DNA of 64,000 nucleotides from Mesorhizobium escarrei (GCF_935825525.1 NZ_CAKXZT010000117.1:118405-182404); one strand, 5' to 3'; positions 34,463 through 45,979 are shown, counted from the stretch's first letter. The notes: a model not told the origin generated them from the sequence alone. Translations and numbers: made by a program.

Positions 34463-35080
34463 TCAGCGCGAATAGAATTCGACGACCAGGTTCGGTTCCA
34501 TTTGCACGGCGAAGGGAACGTCCGACAGCCCGGGGATGCGCCCGAAAGTCGCGGTCATCTTGTTGTGGTCGACCTCGATGTAATCGGGCACGTCGCGCTC
34601 GGCCAGGCCTACCGATTCCAGGACAATCACCAGCTGCTTCGACTTTTCGCGCACTTCGATGACGTCGCCCGGCTTGCAGCGATATGAGCCGATGTTGACG
34701 CGCTTGCCATTGACGTTGATGTGGCCGTGATTGACGAACTGGCGAGCGGCAAAAATGGTCGGCACGAACTTGGCGCGGTATACGACCGCGTCGAGACGCG
34801 ACTCGAGCAGGCCGATCAGGTTTTCCGAGGTGTCGCCCTTGCGGCGGTTCGCCTCTTCATAGACCTTGCGGAACTGCTTTTCCGAGACGTCGCCGTAGTG
34901 ACCCTTCAGCTTCTGCTTGGCACGCAGCTGCAGGCCGAAATCGGAAAGCTTGCCCTTGCGGCGCTGGCCGTGCTGGCCGGGACCGTATTCGCGCTTGTTA
35001 ACCGGGGATTTTGGGCGGCCCCAGATGTTTTCGCCGAGACGGCGGTCGATCTTGTATTTCGCGGATTCGCGCTTGCTCAT
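34463..35080 (-). CDS. rpsD: 30S ribosomal protein S4
   Basis: 205-aa primary 16S rRNA-binding protein. [49 protein letters not shown] is the alphaproteobacterial S4 start, and [36 protein letters not shown] is the S4 RNA-binding domain. It lacks the zinc-ligand cysteines, as usual for this group. Monocistronic, as in other alphaproteobacteria. ATG 35080 with AAAGGGA upstream; the leader has a strong hairpin plus U-tract that may mediate control. Confidence 0.97.
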   Translation of the reverse strand: MSKRESAKYKIDRRLGENIWGRPKSPVNKREYGPGQHGQRRKGKLSDFGLQLRAKQKLKGHYGDVSEKQFRKVYEEANRRKGDTSENLIGLLESRLDAVVYRAKFVPTIFAARQFVNHGHINVNGKRVNIGSYRCKPGDVIEVREKSKQLVIVLESVGLAERDVPDYIEVDHNKMTATFGRIPGLSDVPFAVQMEPNLVVEFYSR

Positions 35081-35084
35081 CGCA

Positions 35085-35127
35085 TTCCCTTTCAAAAAGA
35101 TACACCCGGAACCTCATGGTCCGGGTG
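35085..35127 (-). promoter_or_regulatory. Hairpin with U-tract in the rpsD 5' leader
   Basis: On the minus strand CACCCGGACC and GGTTCCGGGTG pair (one bulged base) around ATGA at 35127-35103, followed by TATCTTTTT and then the ribosome binding site and ATG at 35080. It has the form of an intrinsic terminator or attenuator placed directly before the S4 start, fitting autogenous control of S4, but no S4-binding pseudoknot can be shown. Confidence 0.4.
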
Positions 35128-35446
35128 AAGGAAACGCGCCCTCCTCTGGCCCCCGTTTTCGAGACCTGACAGGGTTCTCCCACGCAACGCGGCGGAAAAC
35201 CCACGGGACACGTCATTCTAGACAAGATTCCGGGAAGAATAGAGCGGCTTCCCAAACGTCTTGCGCACATAAAGAAACCACCGGGCGTTGCGGCCCAGCG
35301 TTGGTGGGCTGATTAAACGGAGATTTAACTGGTGTCAAGGTCGGCGCAGGCGTCGTGATGGCAGCGGATACGCCGCGGTTCCCCGCGCTGTGTGCTGGAC
35401 CGCGGCTATCCAACCATGGGACCCGACCTCGGCTGCGGACAAGCGG
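35128..35446. other. Intergenic region: upstream of rpsD, downstream of DUF3008 gene
   Basis: About 320 bp without a gene. It should hold the rpsD promoter and leader but no convincing hexamers were picked. A hairpin GGATA-c-GCCGCGGT / ACCGCGGC-TATCC (35366-35411) with a long loop lies near the DUF3008 3' end and may terminate it. Confidence 0.5.
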
Positions 35447-35635
35447 CTAGTGTTTCGACTTCTTCTCGGGCAGGCCCTTGCGCTTGGTCTCGGCGAATTC
35501 CTCGAGCTGCTTTTCGCTCATCGACTTGTACATTCCCTTCGAAGCGCCTTTGAGCTCGCTCTTTTTGGTCTCGCCACGCTTGGCCGACAATGCCGCGCCG
35601 GCGGCTTTCTGCTGGGCTTTTGAAGTGGCTGGCAT
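35447..35635 (-). CDS. DUF3008 family small protein
   Basis: 62-aa very basic, Lys/Ser-rich protein: MPATSKAQQKAAGAALSAKRGETKKSELKGASKGMYKSMSEKQLEEFAETKRKGLPEKKSKH. It is the full DUF3008 domain (SKAQQ-A---A---G-------L-GAS--M---MSE-QL-EFA-T---GLP). ATG 35635 has GGGAG upstream. Function unknown; likely nucleic-acid associated or a general stress protein. Confidence 0.88.
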   Translation of the reverse strand: MPATSKAQQKAAGAALSAKRGETKKSELKGASKGMYKSMSEKQLEEFAETKRKGLPEKKSKH

Positions 35636-35697
35636 GATCGTTTCTCCCGTCTTGCGATGAGGAAAAAACGCACCGGTCGCGGTGATGTTCCCGGATA

Positions 35698-36516
35698 TCA
35701 GGAAATCGCCAGCCCAAACCCCTGCATCAGGCGGCGAGTCGGGAAATCGACCCGCTTCGAGGTGAAGACAGCAAGGTCGGCGCCTTCCGGCAACGCCTCG
35801 CCGCGGTGGCTGGCCTCGGTGCCCGCGAGCAGCGAGAGCGCGCGTCGCGCGATCGCCTCGGCGGGATCGAGCCAATCGACGGGCCAAGGTGCCGTCTTGC
35901 GCATGCGATTGGCCAGAAAGGGATAGTGGGTGCAGGCAAGCACGACGATGTCGGTCCGCAGTTCATCATGTTCGACGAAGCACGGCGCGATCTCGGCACG
36001 CACCGCCTCTTCATCGACAAAGCCATCGCGCATATAGACCTCGGCCAGTCCCGCCAGACTGTCACTGCCAACCAGACGGACATGGCATTTTTGCGCCCAT
36101 TTGCCGATCAGGTCGCGCGTATACTGGCGCTTGACGGTGCCCGGCGTCGCCAGCACCGAAACCAGCCCGGAGCGCGTGCGTTCCGCCGCCGGCTTGATCG
36201 CCGGCACCGTGCCGACGAAAGGATGACCGGGAAATCTTTCGCGTAACGCGTCGATGACCAGTGTCGAGGCGGTGTTGCAGGCGATGACCGAAATGGCCGG
36301 CGAAAAACGGTCGAGCAGCTTGCCGAACAGCTCCAGCACATGTGCCCTCAGCGCCACTTCCTCCCAAGCGCCATAGGGGAAAGCCGCGTCGTCGGCGACA
36401 TAGACGAAGCGGCGGTCGGGCATCAGCACCCGCGCTTCGCGCAGCACCGTCAGGCCGCCGATGCCGGAATCGAACATCAGGATCGGGCTGGCGCTTGAAG
36501 GATCGGTCATTGTCAT
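35698..36516 (-). CDS. murI: Glutamate racemase
   Basis: 272-aa cofactor-independent racemase making D-glutamate for peptidoglycan. [15 protein letters not shown], the two catalytic cysteines in VIACNTAST and [10 protein letters not shown], and DDAAFPYG are all visible. Ends at a C-terminal RRLMQGFGL. About 110 bp downstream of the rRNA/tRNA methyltransferase gene on the same strand. Confidence 0.95.
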   Translation of the reverse strand: MTMTDPSSASPILMFDSGIGGLTVLREARVLMPDRRFVYVADDAAFPYGAWEEVALRAHVLELFGKLLDRFSPAISVIACNTASTLVIDALRERFPGHPFVGTVPAIKPAAERTRSGLVSVLATPGTVKRQYTRDLIGKWAQKCHVRLVGSDSLAGLAEVYMRDGFVDEEAVRAEIAPCFVEHDELRTDIVVLACTHYPFLANRMRKTAPWPVDWLDPAEAIARRALSLLAGTEASHRGEALPEGADLAVFTSKRVDFPTRRLMQGFGLAIS

Positions 36517-36627
36517 CGTCTAGGAGGCTGCGGCCCGCGGCGGCAAGATGGTCACACATTCCTGATCCATCATTTTAGGACGATGGACCACACCAAATAA
36601 CATTCGGTTACGGCGAGAGACTGTCTC

Positions 36628-37479
36628 TTAGGCCTGGTCCTTGTCTGTCCCCTTGGCGGCGCGCGCCGCCGCTGCCGGAAGCCGTCTTGGATCATCGCCC
36701 GGCGATCCGTCGCCGCGCGGCATGGCCGGCGAAAACCGGTCCAGCGATGATATTATGCCGCGCAGCACTTTGAGCTCCGGCTCGGCGAGGCCGGCACGCG
36801 TCAGCACCGCGCGCAGATTGTCGACCATTTTAGGCTTCTTCGGCGCCGGGCGGAAATAGCCGCGCGCTTCGAGCGCGCCCTCCAGATAGGCGAACAGGCC
36901 GTGCAATTGTTCCTTGGTCGCCGGCATCATGTCGGGACTGGAGAAATTGGTTTTGGTCTCATCTTCCAGGCCCGACTTCATCCATTCATAGGACATCAGC
37001 AGGGCCGCCTGAGCGATGTTGAGCGAAGAGAAGGCGGGATCGACCGGGAAGGTGACGATCTCGTCGGCGAGGCCGACCTCGTCATTGTAGAGCCCGAACC
37101 GCTCGCGGCCGAACAGGATGCCGGTGCGCTGTCCGGATCGCTGCCGCGCTCTCAGCGCCCTGCCCGCCTCGACCGGTCCGCGCACCGGCTTGAAATTGTC
37201 GCGCGCGCGCGCCGTGGTGGCGAAGACGAAGTTCAGGTCGGCGACCGCCGAGGCAAGATCGTCATATACCCTAGCGGCATCGATGACGTGATCGGCGCGG
37301 CTTGCGGCGGCGCGCGCCTTTTCGCTTGGCCAGCCGTCGCGCGGGGTGACGAGGCGCAGTTCGGACAGACCGAAATTCGCCATGGCGCGCGCGACCATGC
37401 CGATATTCTCGCCGAGCTGCGGCTCGACCAGGATGATCGCCGGGCCTGTGGCAGGAAGGATGTCGTTGCTGGCTTGCAT
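36628..37479 (-). CDS. TrmJ-like tRNA/rRNA methyltransferase (SpoU/SPOUT)
   Basis: 283-aa SPOUT methyltransferase. N-terminal ATGPAIILVEPQLGENIGMVARAMANFGLSELRLVTPRDGWPSEKARAAASRADHVIDAARVY is motif 1, GILFGRERFGLYNDEVGLADEIVTFPVDPAFSSLNIAQAALLMSYEW holds motifs 2 and 3 with the SAM knot. A C-terminal helical extension completes the TrmJ type, which methylates the 2'-O of tRNA position 32. ATG at 37479 chosen by homology. Divergent from icd. Confidence 0.93.
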   Translation of the reverse strand: MQASNDILPATGPAIILVEPQLGENIGMVARAMANFGLSELRLVTPRDGWPSEKARAAASRADHVIDAARVYDDLASAVADLNFVFATTARARDNFKPVRGPVEAGRALRARQRSGQRTGILFGRERFGLYNDEVGLADEIVTFPVDPAFSSLNIAQAALLMSYEWMKSGLEDETKTNFSSPDMMPATKEQLHGLFAYLEGALEARGYFRPAPKKPKMVDNLRAVLTRAGLAEPELKVLRGIISSLDRFSPAMPRGDGSPGDDPRRLPAAAARAAKGTDKDQA

Positions 37480-37696
37480 TGTCTCAATGAACTGCTGTTT
37501 GCGGCATTTCAGCGTTCCCTGCCATATCCGGTCGCGAAAATGAAGCTTTCGCAAAGAGTGGCCGATGGCGATGGTCGAGCACGCCCGCGCGGATCGCCGT
37601 TTGCGCGGCCAAAAATGCTTTGATATACGGGCCGCATCCCGGCCGAAGCCATGCGGGCAAGGCCGTTCCGATCCCCAACAATGAGGCATTCTTTCC

Positions 37697-38908
37697 ATGG
37701 CGAAGATCAAGGTGGCGAACCCGGTCGTCGAGCTCGACGGCGACGAGATGACCCGCATCATCTGGCAGTTCATCAAGGACAAGCTGATCCACCCCTATCT
37801 CGACCTCAAGCTTGAGTACTATGACCTCGGCGTCGAGCACCGCGACGCCACCAACGACCAGGTGACCATCGATGCGGCCAATGCCATCAAGAAGCATGGC
37901 GTCGGCGTGAAATGCGCGACGATCACGCCCGACGAGCAGCGCGTCGAGGAATTCGGGCTGAAGAAGATGTGGAAGTCGCCGAACGGCACCATCCGCAACA
38001 TTCTCGGCGGCACCATCTTTCGCGAGCCGATCATCATGAAGAACGTGCCGCGGCTGGTGCCCGGCTGGACCAAACCGATCATCGTCGGCCGTCACGCTTT
38101 CGGCGACCAGTACCGCGCCACCGACTTCCGCTTCCCCGGCAAGGGCAAGCTGACGATCAAGTTCGTCGGCGAGGACGGCAAGGTGATCGAGCATGACGTG
38201 TTCGATGCGCCGGCCGCCGGCGTCGCCATGGCCATGTACAACCTCGATGAGTCGATCCGCGAATTCGCCCGCGCCTCGCTGAATTATGGCCTATTGCGCA
38301 ATTACCCGGTCTACCTCTCGACCAAGAACACCATCCTCAAGGCCTATGACGGCCGCTTCAAGGACATTTTCCAGGAAGTCTACGAGGCCGAGTTCGAAGC
38401 CGAATTCAAGGCGAAAAAGATCTGGTACGAGCATCGGCTGATCGACGACATGGTCGCCTCCAGCCTGAAATGGTCGGGCGGCTATGTCTGGGCCTGCAAG
38501 AACTATGATGGCGACGTGCAGTCGGACACGGTGGCGCAAGGTTTTGGGTCGCTCGGCCTGATGACCTCGGTGCTGATGACCCCGGACGGCAAGACGGTGG
38601 AGGCGGAGGCCGCACATGGCACCGTCACCCGCCACTATCGCCAGCATCAGAAGGGCGAGGAAACTTCGACCAATTCGATCGCCTCGATCTTCGCTTGGAC
38701 GCGCGGCCTCACCCATCGCGCCAAGCTCGACGACAATGCCGAGCTGAAGCGCTTTGCCGAGACGCTGGAAAGGGTCTGCATCCAGACCGTCGAGGCCGGC
38801 TTCATGACCAAGGATCTTTCGCTGCTGATCGGTCCCGACCAGCCATGGCTTTCGACCACCGGCTTCCTCGACAAGATCGACGAGAATCTGCAGAAAGCGA
38901 TGGCCTGA
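37697..38908 (+). CDS. icd: Isocitrate dehydrogenase (NADP+)
   Basis: 403-aa TCA-cycle enzyme of the eukaryote-like homodimeric subfamily (IDH type II), usual in rhizobia. [25 protein letters not shown] at the start, [76 protein letters not shown] (metal and substrate binding) and [15 protein letters not shown] (NADP+). Full length; monocistronic or followed by the GST gene 13 bp later. Confidence 0.97.
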   Translation: MAKIKVANPVVELDGDEMTRIIWQFIKDKLIHPYLDLKLEYYDLGVEHRDATNDQVTIDAANAIKKHGVGVKCATITPDEQRVEEFGLKKMWKSPNGTIRNILGGTIFREPIIMKNVPRLVPGWTKPIIVGRHAFGDQYRATDFRFPGKGKLTIKFVGEDGKVIEHDVFDAPAAGVAMAMYNLDESIREFARASLNYGLLRNYPVYLSTKNTILKAYDGRFKDIFQEVYEAEFEAEFKAKKIWYEHRLIDDMVASSLKWSGGYVWACKNYDGDVQSDTVAQGFGSLGLMTSVLMTPDGKTVEAEAAHGTVTRHYRQHQKGEETSTNSIASIFAWTRGLTHRAKLDDNAELKRFAETLERVCIQTVEAGFMTKDLSLLIGPDQPWLSTTGFLDKIDENLQKAMA

Positions 38909-38921
38909 CCAGACTAGCGTT

Positions 38922-39548
38922 GTGTGCAGGCCCGTCGTCTACGGGGCGGACTACAGCGTCTATGTGCGCATCGTCCGCCTCACACTCGAGGAAAAAGGCA
39001 TCGACTATGAACTCGTGCCGGTCGACATCTTTGCGGCGGACGGCATTCCAGGCTGGTATTTCGACCATCAGCCGTTCGGCCGCATCCCCGCCTTCGAGCA
39101 TGACGGCTTTCGCCTCTATGAGACCAGCGCGATCGCCCGCTATGTCGACGAAGCCTTCGACGGCCCGGCGTTGCGACCGATCGAAGCCCGGCCTCGCGCG
39201 CGTATGAACCAGATCATCTGCATGCTCGACGCCTACGCCTATCGGGCCATGGTCTGGGATGTCGCCGTCGAGCGGCTGGAGAAGACGGCGCCTGACGAGA
39301 CCCTGATCGCCAATGGGCTTCGGCAGGCGAGAACGACACTACAGGCGCTCTCATCGCTGAAAGCTGCGGGGCCATGGCTGTTGGGAGCACAACTGACGCT
39401 CGCCGACCTGCATGCAGCACCCATCATCGGCTATTTCGTCAAGGTTGCCGACGGACAAAACCTGTTGGCCGAGTTTGCCGATATCCAGGCCTGGTGGGCT
39501 CGCATCGCCGGACGGGAGAGTTTTGCGAAGACCGAAAAGGCTGAATGA
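38922..39548 (+). CDS. Glutathione S-transferase family protein
   Basis: 208-aa GST-fold protein. Thioredoxin-like N-domain: VYGADYSVYVRIVRLTLEEKGIDYELVPVD, then FGRIPAFEHDGFRLYETSAIARYVDEAF (G-site cis-Pro and ETSAI motif). Alpha-helical C-domain: LLGAQLTLADLHAAPIIGYF. Likely a detoxifying or reductive GST; substrate unknown. GTG start at 38922, close behind icd. Confidence 0.9.
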   Translation: MCRPVVYGADYSVYVRIVRLTLEEKGIDYELVPVDIFAADGIPGWYFDHQPFGRIPAFEHDGFRLYETSAIARYVDEAFDGPALRPIEARPRARMNQIICMLDAYAYRAMVWDVAVERLEKTAPDETLIANGLRQARTTLQALSSLKAAGPWLLGAQLTLADLHAAPIIGYFVKVADGQNLLAEFADIQAWWARIAGRESFAKTEKAE

Positions 39549-39581
39549 ACCGCTGCGAGGCACGGCAACTTGGCAGGACTT

Positions 39582-39771
39582 GGGTTCCTCGCCCCGCTTG
39601 CGGGGAGAGGTGGCTCGGCGAAGCCGAGACGGAGAGGGGAAATCGGCATACCCAGCCTCGAACGTCTTTTCATACGGCCGACACAGGCTTTCTTTTCGTG
39701 TGATTGCGCAGGCCCCCTCTCCGGCCGCTTCGCGGCCACCTCTCCCCCACTTCCGTGGGGGCGAGGAACCC
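39582..39771. repeat. Long inverted-repeat intergenic element (~190 bp)
   Basis: GGGTTCCTCGCCCC (39582-39595) and GGGGCGAGGAACCC (39758-39771) are perfect 14-bp arms. Inside are further hairpins (CTCGGC-GAA-GCCGAG, GGCCGCTTCGCGGCC) and purine-rich gagaggtgg / ccacctctc strings that pair with each other. It fills the gap between GST and alaS. This mosaic is typical of rhizobial non-coding repeats; no ORF is supported. Confidence 0.8.
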
Positions 39772-39804
39772 GAGCCTTCATAGCAAAGCCCACCCAGCAA
39801 CCGA

Positions 39805-42471
39805 TCAAGCCGCCTCCAGTGCCGCCTTCACCGCAGCGATCGCATTTTCGGCTTTCGAGGCATCCGGGCCGCCGGCCTGGGCCATGTCAGGCCGACCGCC
39901 GCCGCCCTGCCCGCCCAATGCCGCGGACGCCACACGCACCAGATCGACAGCGCTGAAGCGGCCGGTCAGGTCGTCGGTGACGCCGACCACGACGCTTGCC
40001 TTGTTGTCCTCGCCGGCGCCGACGAAGACGACGACGCCGGAGCCAAGCGACTTCTTGCCGGCATCGGCCAACGGTTTTAGATCCTTTGGCGCGACGCCCG
40101 ATACAGCCTTGCCGAGGAAGCCGACGCCGGCGATGGTCTCGTTTTCCGCAGGCACACCGGCTGGCGAGCGGTCGCCCAACGCCAGCTTCTTGCGCGCTTC
40201 GGTCAGTTCTTTCTCGAGTTTCTTGCGCTCGTCCAGCAGCGCCTCGACGCGCGCCGGCACGTCGGCCGGCGAAATCTTCAGCGCGGCCGCGACCGCCTTC
40301 AGCCGCTTGTCCTGCTCGTCGAGATGCTTTCTGGCCGCCTCTCCGGTCAACGCCTCGATGCGGCGAACGCCAGCGGCGACAGCGCTGTCCGACACCACGC
40401 GCACTAGACCGATGTCGCCGGTCGCCCTGACATGCGTGCCGCCGCAGAGCTCGACCGAATAGGGCCGGTTCGCCTTGGCGCCGTGCAAGCCCGTGCCCAT
40501 CGAAACGACGCGCACTTCATCGCCATACTTCTCGCCAAACAGCGCCATGGCGCCTTCGGCAATGGCATCGTCAACCGACATCAGCCGCGTGGAGACCGGG
40601 CTGTTCTGGACGACGATCTCGTTCGCCATCCGCTCCACCTCTTCGAGTTCGTCGGGCGAGATCGGCTTGTTGTGCGAAATGTCGAAGCGCAGACGCTCGG
40701 GCGCGACCAGGGAGCCCTTCTGCGCGACATGGGTGCCCAGCACCTCGCGCAGCGCTTCGTGGATCAGATGCGTCGCGGAATGGTTCGCGCGCAGCCTGGA
40801 GCGGCGCGCATGGTCGACCTTCAGCTCGACGGTCGCGCCCGTGTTGACCGTGCCGTCGGCCACCTTGCCGAGATGCACGAAAAGCCCGTCCGCTTTCTTC
40901 TGCGTATCGGAGATCTCGATCAAGAACCCTTCGCCTGAAATGACGCCGGTGTCGCCCACCTGGCCACCGGATTCGCCGTAGAACGGCGTCTGGTTGACGA
41001 CTACGGCAACCGCGTCGCCGTTGGCGGCACTGTCGACGATCTTGCCGTCCCTGACCAGCGCCTGGATGAGGCCTTCCGCCTGCTCGGTCTCGTAGCCGAG
41101 GAATTCGGTGGCGCCGTTCTTCTCGCGCACCGGGAACCACACTGTTTCGGTCGCGGCCTCGCCGGAACCAGCCCAGCTCTTGCGCGCCTCCGCCTTCTGC
41201 TGCTCCATCGCATTGGTGAAGCCGGCAAGATCGACCGAGATGTTGCGCCGACGCAGCGCGTCCTGCGTCAGATCGAGCGGAAAGCCATAGGTGTCGTAGA
41301 GCTTAAAGGCTGTCTCGCCATCCAGCATGTCGCCGGCACCCAGCTTTTCCGTCGCTTCCGAAAGCAGGCCCAAGCCGCGCACCAGCGTCTTGCGGAAACG
41401 GGTTTCTTCAAGCTTCAGCGTCTCGGTGATCATCTGTTCGCCGCGCACCAGTTCCGGATAGGCCTGGCCCATCTCGCGCACCAGCGCCGGCACCAGCCGC
41501 CACATCAGCGGATCACGGGCGCCCAAAAGCTGCGCATGGCGCATGGCGCGGCGCATGATGCGACGCAGCACGTAGCCGCGGCCTTCATTGGACGGCAGCA
41601 CGCCGTCTGCCACCAGGAAGCAGGACGAACGCAGATGGTCGGCGATGACGCGGAACGAGGCGACGGTGTCGGCATCCGGCCCGCGGCCGAGCGCGGATGA
41701 CGCGGCCTCGATCAGGTGACGGAACAGGTCGGTCTCGAAGACGCTCTCCACCCCTTGCATAATGGAGGCCATGCGCTCCAGGCCCATGCCAGTGTCGATC
41801 GACGGGCGCGGCAGGTCGATGCGCTCGTCCTTCGTCACCTGTTCGTACTGCATGAACACCAGGTTCCAAAATTCCAGGAAACGGTCGCCATCTTCCTCGG
41901 GGCTGCCGGGAGGGCCGCCCCAGATGTGCTCGCCGCGGTCGATGAATATCTCCGAGCACGGACCGCAAGGTCCGGTGTCGCCCATTGCCCAGAAATTGTC
42001 CGAGGTCGGAATGCGGATGATGCGATCGTCGGAAAAGCCGGCGATCTTCTTCCAGTAGCCGGCAGCCTCGTCGTCGGTGTGATAGACCGTGACCAGCAGC
42101 TTGTCCTTCTTCAGCCCGAACTCCCTGGTGATCAGGTTCCAGGCAAGCTCGATGGCGCGCTCCTTGAAATAGTCGCCGAACGAGAAATTGCCGAGCATCT
42201 CGAAGAAGGTCAGGTGGCGCGCGGTGTAGCCGACATTGTCGAGGTCGTTGTGCTTGCCGCCGGCGCGAACACTCTTCTGAGCGGTCGTGGCACGCGAATA
42301 GGGTCGCTTTTCCAGGCCGGTGAAAACGTTCTTGAACTGCACCATGCCGGCATTGGTGAACATCAGTGTCGGGTCGTTGCGCGGCACCAGCGGGCTCGAC
42401 GCGACGACCTCGTGACCCTCCTTGCGGAAATAGTCGAGGAATGTCGACCGGATCTCGTTCACGCCACTCAT
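39805..42471 (-). CDS. alaS: Alanine--tRNA ligase
   Basis: 888-aa class II synthetase, full length. [50 protein letters not shown] is the catalytic core; the editing domain has [16 protein letters not shown] (zinc-type HxxxH) and [11 protein letters not shown]; the C-terminal DHHA1-like part ends [21 protein letters not shown] 42471 is preferred by the family start MSGVNEIR; three codons upstream is an alternative. Downstream of recA on the same strand. Confidence 0.97.
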   Translation of the reverse strand: MSGVNEIRSTFLDYFRKEGHEVVASSPLVPRNDPTLMFTNAGMVQFKNVFTGLEKRPYSRATTAQKSVRAGGKHNDLDNVGYTARHLTFFEMLGNFSFGDYFKERAIELAWNLITREFGLKKDKLLVTVYHTDDEAAGYWKKIAGFSDDRIIRIPTSDNFWAMGDTGPCGPCSEIFIDRGEHIWGGPPGSPEEDGDRFLEFWNLVFMQYEQVTKDERIDLPRPSIDTGMGLERMASIMQGVESVFETDLFRHLIEAASSALGRGPDADTVASFRVIADHLRSSCFLVADGVLPSNEGRGYVLRRIMRRAMRHAQLLGARDPLMWRLVPALVREMGQAYPELVRGEQMITETLKLEETRFRKTLVRGLGLLSEATEKLGAGDMLDGETAFKLYDTYGFPLDLTQDALRRRNISVDLAGFTNAMEQQKAEARKSWAGSGEAATETVWFPVREKNGATEFLGYETEQAEGLIQALVRDGKIVDSAANGDAVAVVVNQTPFYGESGGQVGDTGVISGEGFLIEISDTQKKADGLFVHLGKVADGTVNTGATVELKVDHARRSRLRANHSATHLIHEALREVLGTHVAQKGSLVAPERLRFDISHNKPISPDELEEVERMANEIVVQNSPVSTRLMSVDDAIAEGAMALFGEKYGDEVRVVSMGTGLHGAKANRPYSVELCGGTHVRATGDIGLVRVVSDSAVAAGVRRIEALTGEAARKHLDEQDKRLKAVAAALKISPADVPARVEALLDERKKLEKELTEARKKLALGDRSPAGVPAENETIAGVGFLGKAVSGVAPKDLKPLADAGKKSLGSGVVVFVGAGEDNKASVVVGVTDDLTGRFSAVDLVRVASAALGGQGGGGRPDMAQAGGPDASKAENAIAAVKAALEAA

Positions 42472-42621
42472 GAATAACACTGCCTTTTAGCTTTTAGAGA
42501 GAGCCCTCGGCCCGGCCGACGGCAAATGGACATGGCCTTTTAGCCGCCGCGTTGCAGCCTGTCCAGAAACACGGAATTGGGCCAATTTGCGGGGCTTGTC
42601 GGTCATCTCGACGCCACCGCT

Positions 42622-42653
42622 GAAACGCAAACCGCCGGCGCTAGGCCGGCGGT
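42622..42653 (-). terminator. Terminator-like hairpin after recA
   Basis: On the minus strand ACCGCCGGC (42653-42645) and GCCGGCGGT (42639-42631) pair perfectly around CTAGC, followed by TTGCGTTTC. The U-tract is interrupted, so it is a good but not perfect intrinsic terminator, 85 bp after the recA stop. Confidence 0.65.
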
Positions 42654-42737
42654 TCGAACGCAACAATACAGAACTCGATTACATAGGCTGGAGGTGATGA
42701 GCGGGAATCATGGCCAAACTCCGCCCACTGCCGAAGC

Positions 42738-43835
<1,098 letters not shown>

Positions 43836-43893
43836 GATACATCACCCCTTGGTCGTCAATGAAGGCCGGACAATCCGTAATCCCTATCAGTTT

Positions 43894-43908
43894 GTACCTT
43901 TTTTGTTC
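43894..43908 (-). promoter_or_regulatory. LexA (SOS) box upstream of recA
   Basis: Top strand GTAC-N7-GTTC (minus strand GAAC-N7-GTAC), one base from the alphaproteobacterial GTTC-N7-GTTC consensus, 58 bp before the recA start. A weaker second copy, GTTC-N7-GTTT, lies at 43960-43974. Confidence 0.7.
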
Positions 43909-44108
43909 TCGTTTGGCAAGGGGCGGCAAATGTCTGAAAAACAATTAATATCTACATTTGTTCTTTTTTTGTTTCGCCTTTTCAGCCCAAGATATATCCA
44001 GCTTCCCCCGCAGGATTCTGCTGGGCATGTCCCGAATCGCGGCTTCGGGTTGCCGGGTTCCGCCGGACAACCTAGTCTCCACCCGGGCAACAAGGTCATC
44101 GCGCCGGC

Positions 44109-45041
44109 ATGATGAAGTCGCCGACAATCCTGGCCGTGGGCGGCGCCTATATCGAGCGGCGCGGCCAGGTTTTGGGCGCCTCCGTGCCGGCGGCGTCGAA
44201 TCCGGGCACGATGCGCGAGGAAGTCGGCGGCGCTGTCTTCAATGCGCTGCGCTGCGCCGTGCGCCGTGGCGTCTCCGGCTCGCTGCTTTCGGTGCGCGGC
44301 GGCGATGTTCTGGCCGATACGATCGCGCGCGCCGTCGCTGCGGCCGGCATTGCCGATCTGTCCGTGGTGTTCCTCGATCGCACGACGCCGAGCAAGACGA
44401 CGATATTCGACAGCAACGGCGCGCTGATCGTCGGTCTTGTCGACATGGCGCTCTATGATCTGGCGCTTGCCAAGCAGATCCGCCGTGCCAAGGTGCGCGA
44501 GGCAATCAGCACCGCCGATGCGGTTCTGTGCGACGCCAACCTGCCGTCGGCGGCGCTGGAGCGGCTGGTAGCGCTTGCCGCCGGCAAGCCGGTCTTCGCC
44601 CTCGCCGCTTCGCCCGACAAGGCGGCGCGGCTCGCGCCGGTGCTCGGCAGCCTGGCGCTGGCCTTCCTGGACCGGCGCGAGGCCATCGCGCTCGCCGATG
44701 TCGGTATCGACGCTGCGGAGCAAGATATCGCCGACGGCCTGAGGCGCGCCGGCCTTAAAGGCGGCGTCGTGACGGCGGATGACGGTTTGGTGCTGGGTTT
44801 CGAGGAAGCTGGCGCGTTCTCGATCCTGCCGCCACGAAAGATCGCGGACGGCGCCGCCGATGCGCTGGCGGGCGCGACGGTCGCCGCCCTGCTGCGCGGC
44901 CTGACGCTGCGCGCGGCACTGCGCGAAGGCGTTGCCGCGGCAATGCTTGCGATCGAAAGTGCCGAATTTGTGCCGGCTATTACGGCGGCGACACTTGCCG
45001 AGGCGCTGGGCCTTGTGCCCGAGCCGCAGGAATTGGCATGA
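44109..45041 (+). CDS. PfkB family carbohydrate kinase (pseudouridine kinase-like)
   Basis: 310-aa ribokinase-fold protein. PTILAVGGAYIERRGQVLG and NPGTMREEVGGAVFNALRCAVRRGV are the N-terminal substrate-binding elements; SVVFLDRTTPSKTTIFDSNGALIVGLVDM and the C-terminal KIADGAADALAGATVAALLRG end the fold. The anion-hole motif reads GAADA instead of the usual GAGDA, although the catalytic Asp remains. It resembles the pseudouridine kinases that pair with psuG, but psuG is not adjacent. Divergent from recA. Substrate is inference only. Confidence 0.8.
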   Translation: MMKSPTILAVGGAYIERRGQVLGASVPAASNPGTMREEVGGAVFNALRCAVRRGVSGSLLSVRGGDVLADTIARAVAAAGIADLSVVFLDRTTPSKTTIFDSNGALIVGLVDMALYDLALAKQIRRAKVREAISTADAVLCDANLPSAALERLVALAAGKPVFALAASPDKAARLAPVLGSLALAFLDRREAIALADVGIDAAEQDIADGLRRAGLKGGVVTADDGLVLGFEEAGAFSILPPRKIADGAADALAGATVAALLRGLTLRAALREGVAAAMLAIESAEFVPAITAATLAEALGLVPEPQELA

Positions 45042-45065
45042 GGTGACGACCAGTGGAGAGGCAGC

Positions 45066-45389
45066 CTACTTTCCGGCCCGCAGCCCCGCCTCATAGGCCC
45101 GGCGCGCCCAGACCGCCATCTCATCCGGATCCTCGAAGGCGCTGTCGGGAACGCTCCAATACGGCATCGACACCAGCTTGCCGTGCCGCGACCCCGTATA
45201 GGTCCATTGCCGGCAGCCGGCGGCTTCGAATTCGGGCGCGCTTTCTGCGTCGGCCTTCAGCATCAATTCGCCACTGATGACGATGGCGATGATGACGCCG
45301 TCGAAATAGATGCCCTTGCCGCCGAACATCTTGCGAATGCTGACCGGGCCGAGGCCTTCGAACAGTTCGGCAATGCGTTCATTGTCCAT
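45066..45389 (-). CDS. TfoX/Sxy family N-terminal domain protein
   Basis: 107-aa protein containing just the TfoX N-terminal domain: ELFEGLGPVSIRKMFGGKGIYFDGVIIAIVISGELMLKADAES, YWSVPDSAFEDPDEMAVWARRAYEAGLRAGK. In gammaproteobacteria the full-length TfoX regulates competence; the short alphaproteobacterial forms are uncharacterised. Convergent with the PfkB kinase gene. Confidence 0.88.
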   Translation of the reverse strand: MDNERIAELFEGLGPVSIRKMFGGKGIYFDGVIIAIVISGELMLKADAESAPEFEAAGCRQWTYTGSRHGKLVSMPYWSVPDSAFEDPDEMAVWARRAYEAGLRAGK

Positions 45390-45479
45390 GCCGTGATCAT
45401 GTCACCCGGATTTAGGCTTGTCATCGCCGCAACCGGCACCATCCTGACAAGTTGAAAACCACTTTCGTCGGAGTTTTTC

Positions 45480-45977
45480 ATGCCGCTTCTGCTCAAAGGC
45501 TCGTGCCGGTGCAATGCTGTCCGCTTCGAGGTGGAAAGCCACACGCCGGTGCCGTTCATGCTGTGCTACTGCTCGATCTGCCGCAAGCAGCAGGGCGGCG
45601 GTGGCTTCGCCATCAATCTCGGCGCCGATTTCGAGACGCTGAAAATCAAGGGCAAGCGCAATCTTGGCGTCTACCAGGCCGAGATCGAGGACGATGAACA
45701 TCCGCAATGCGAGATATCGACAGGCCAGCGGAATTTCTGCAGGAAATGCGGATCGGCACTGTGGCTCTACGACCCGACCTGGCCGGAACTGGTCCACCCC
45801 TTCGCCTCGGCGATCGACACAGACCTGCCGAAACCACCTGAAAAGGTGCACCTCATGCTGAAATACAAGGCGAACTGGGTCGAGCCCGCCATCGGCAAGG
45901 GCGACAAGACCTTCGACCTCTATCCCGAGGAATCGATCGCCGACTGGCACAAGCGGACGGGAATGTGGGTGGATTAG
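45480..45977 (+). CDS. GFA family zinc-binding protein (CENP-V/Gfa-like)
   Basis: 165-aa Gfa/CENP-V domain protein. Cys-rich zinc sites: GSCRCNAVRFEVE, LCYCSICRKQQGGG and FCRKCGSALWLYD. The founding member was described as binding glutathione-formaldehyde; most homologues have no proven activity. Soluble. Immediately followed by a rhizobial inverted-repeat element. Confidence 0.92.
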   Translation: MPLLLKGSCRCNAVRFEVESHTPVPFMLCYCSICRKQQGGGGFAINLGADFETLKIKGKRNLGVYQAEIEDDEHPQCEISTGQRNFCRKCGSALWLYDPTWPELVHPFASAIDTDLPKPPEKVHLMLKYKANWVEPAIGKGDKTFDLYPEESIADWHKRTGMWVD

Positions 45978-45979
45978 GT

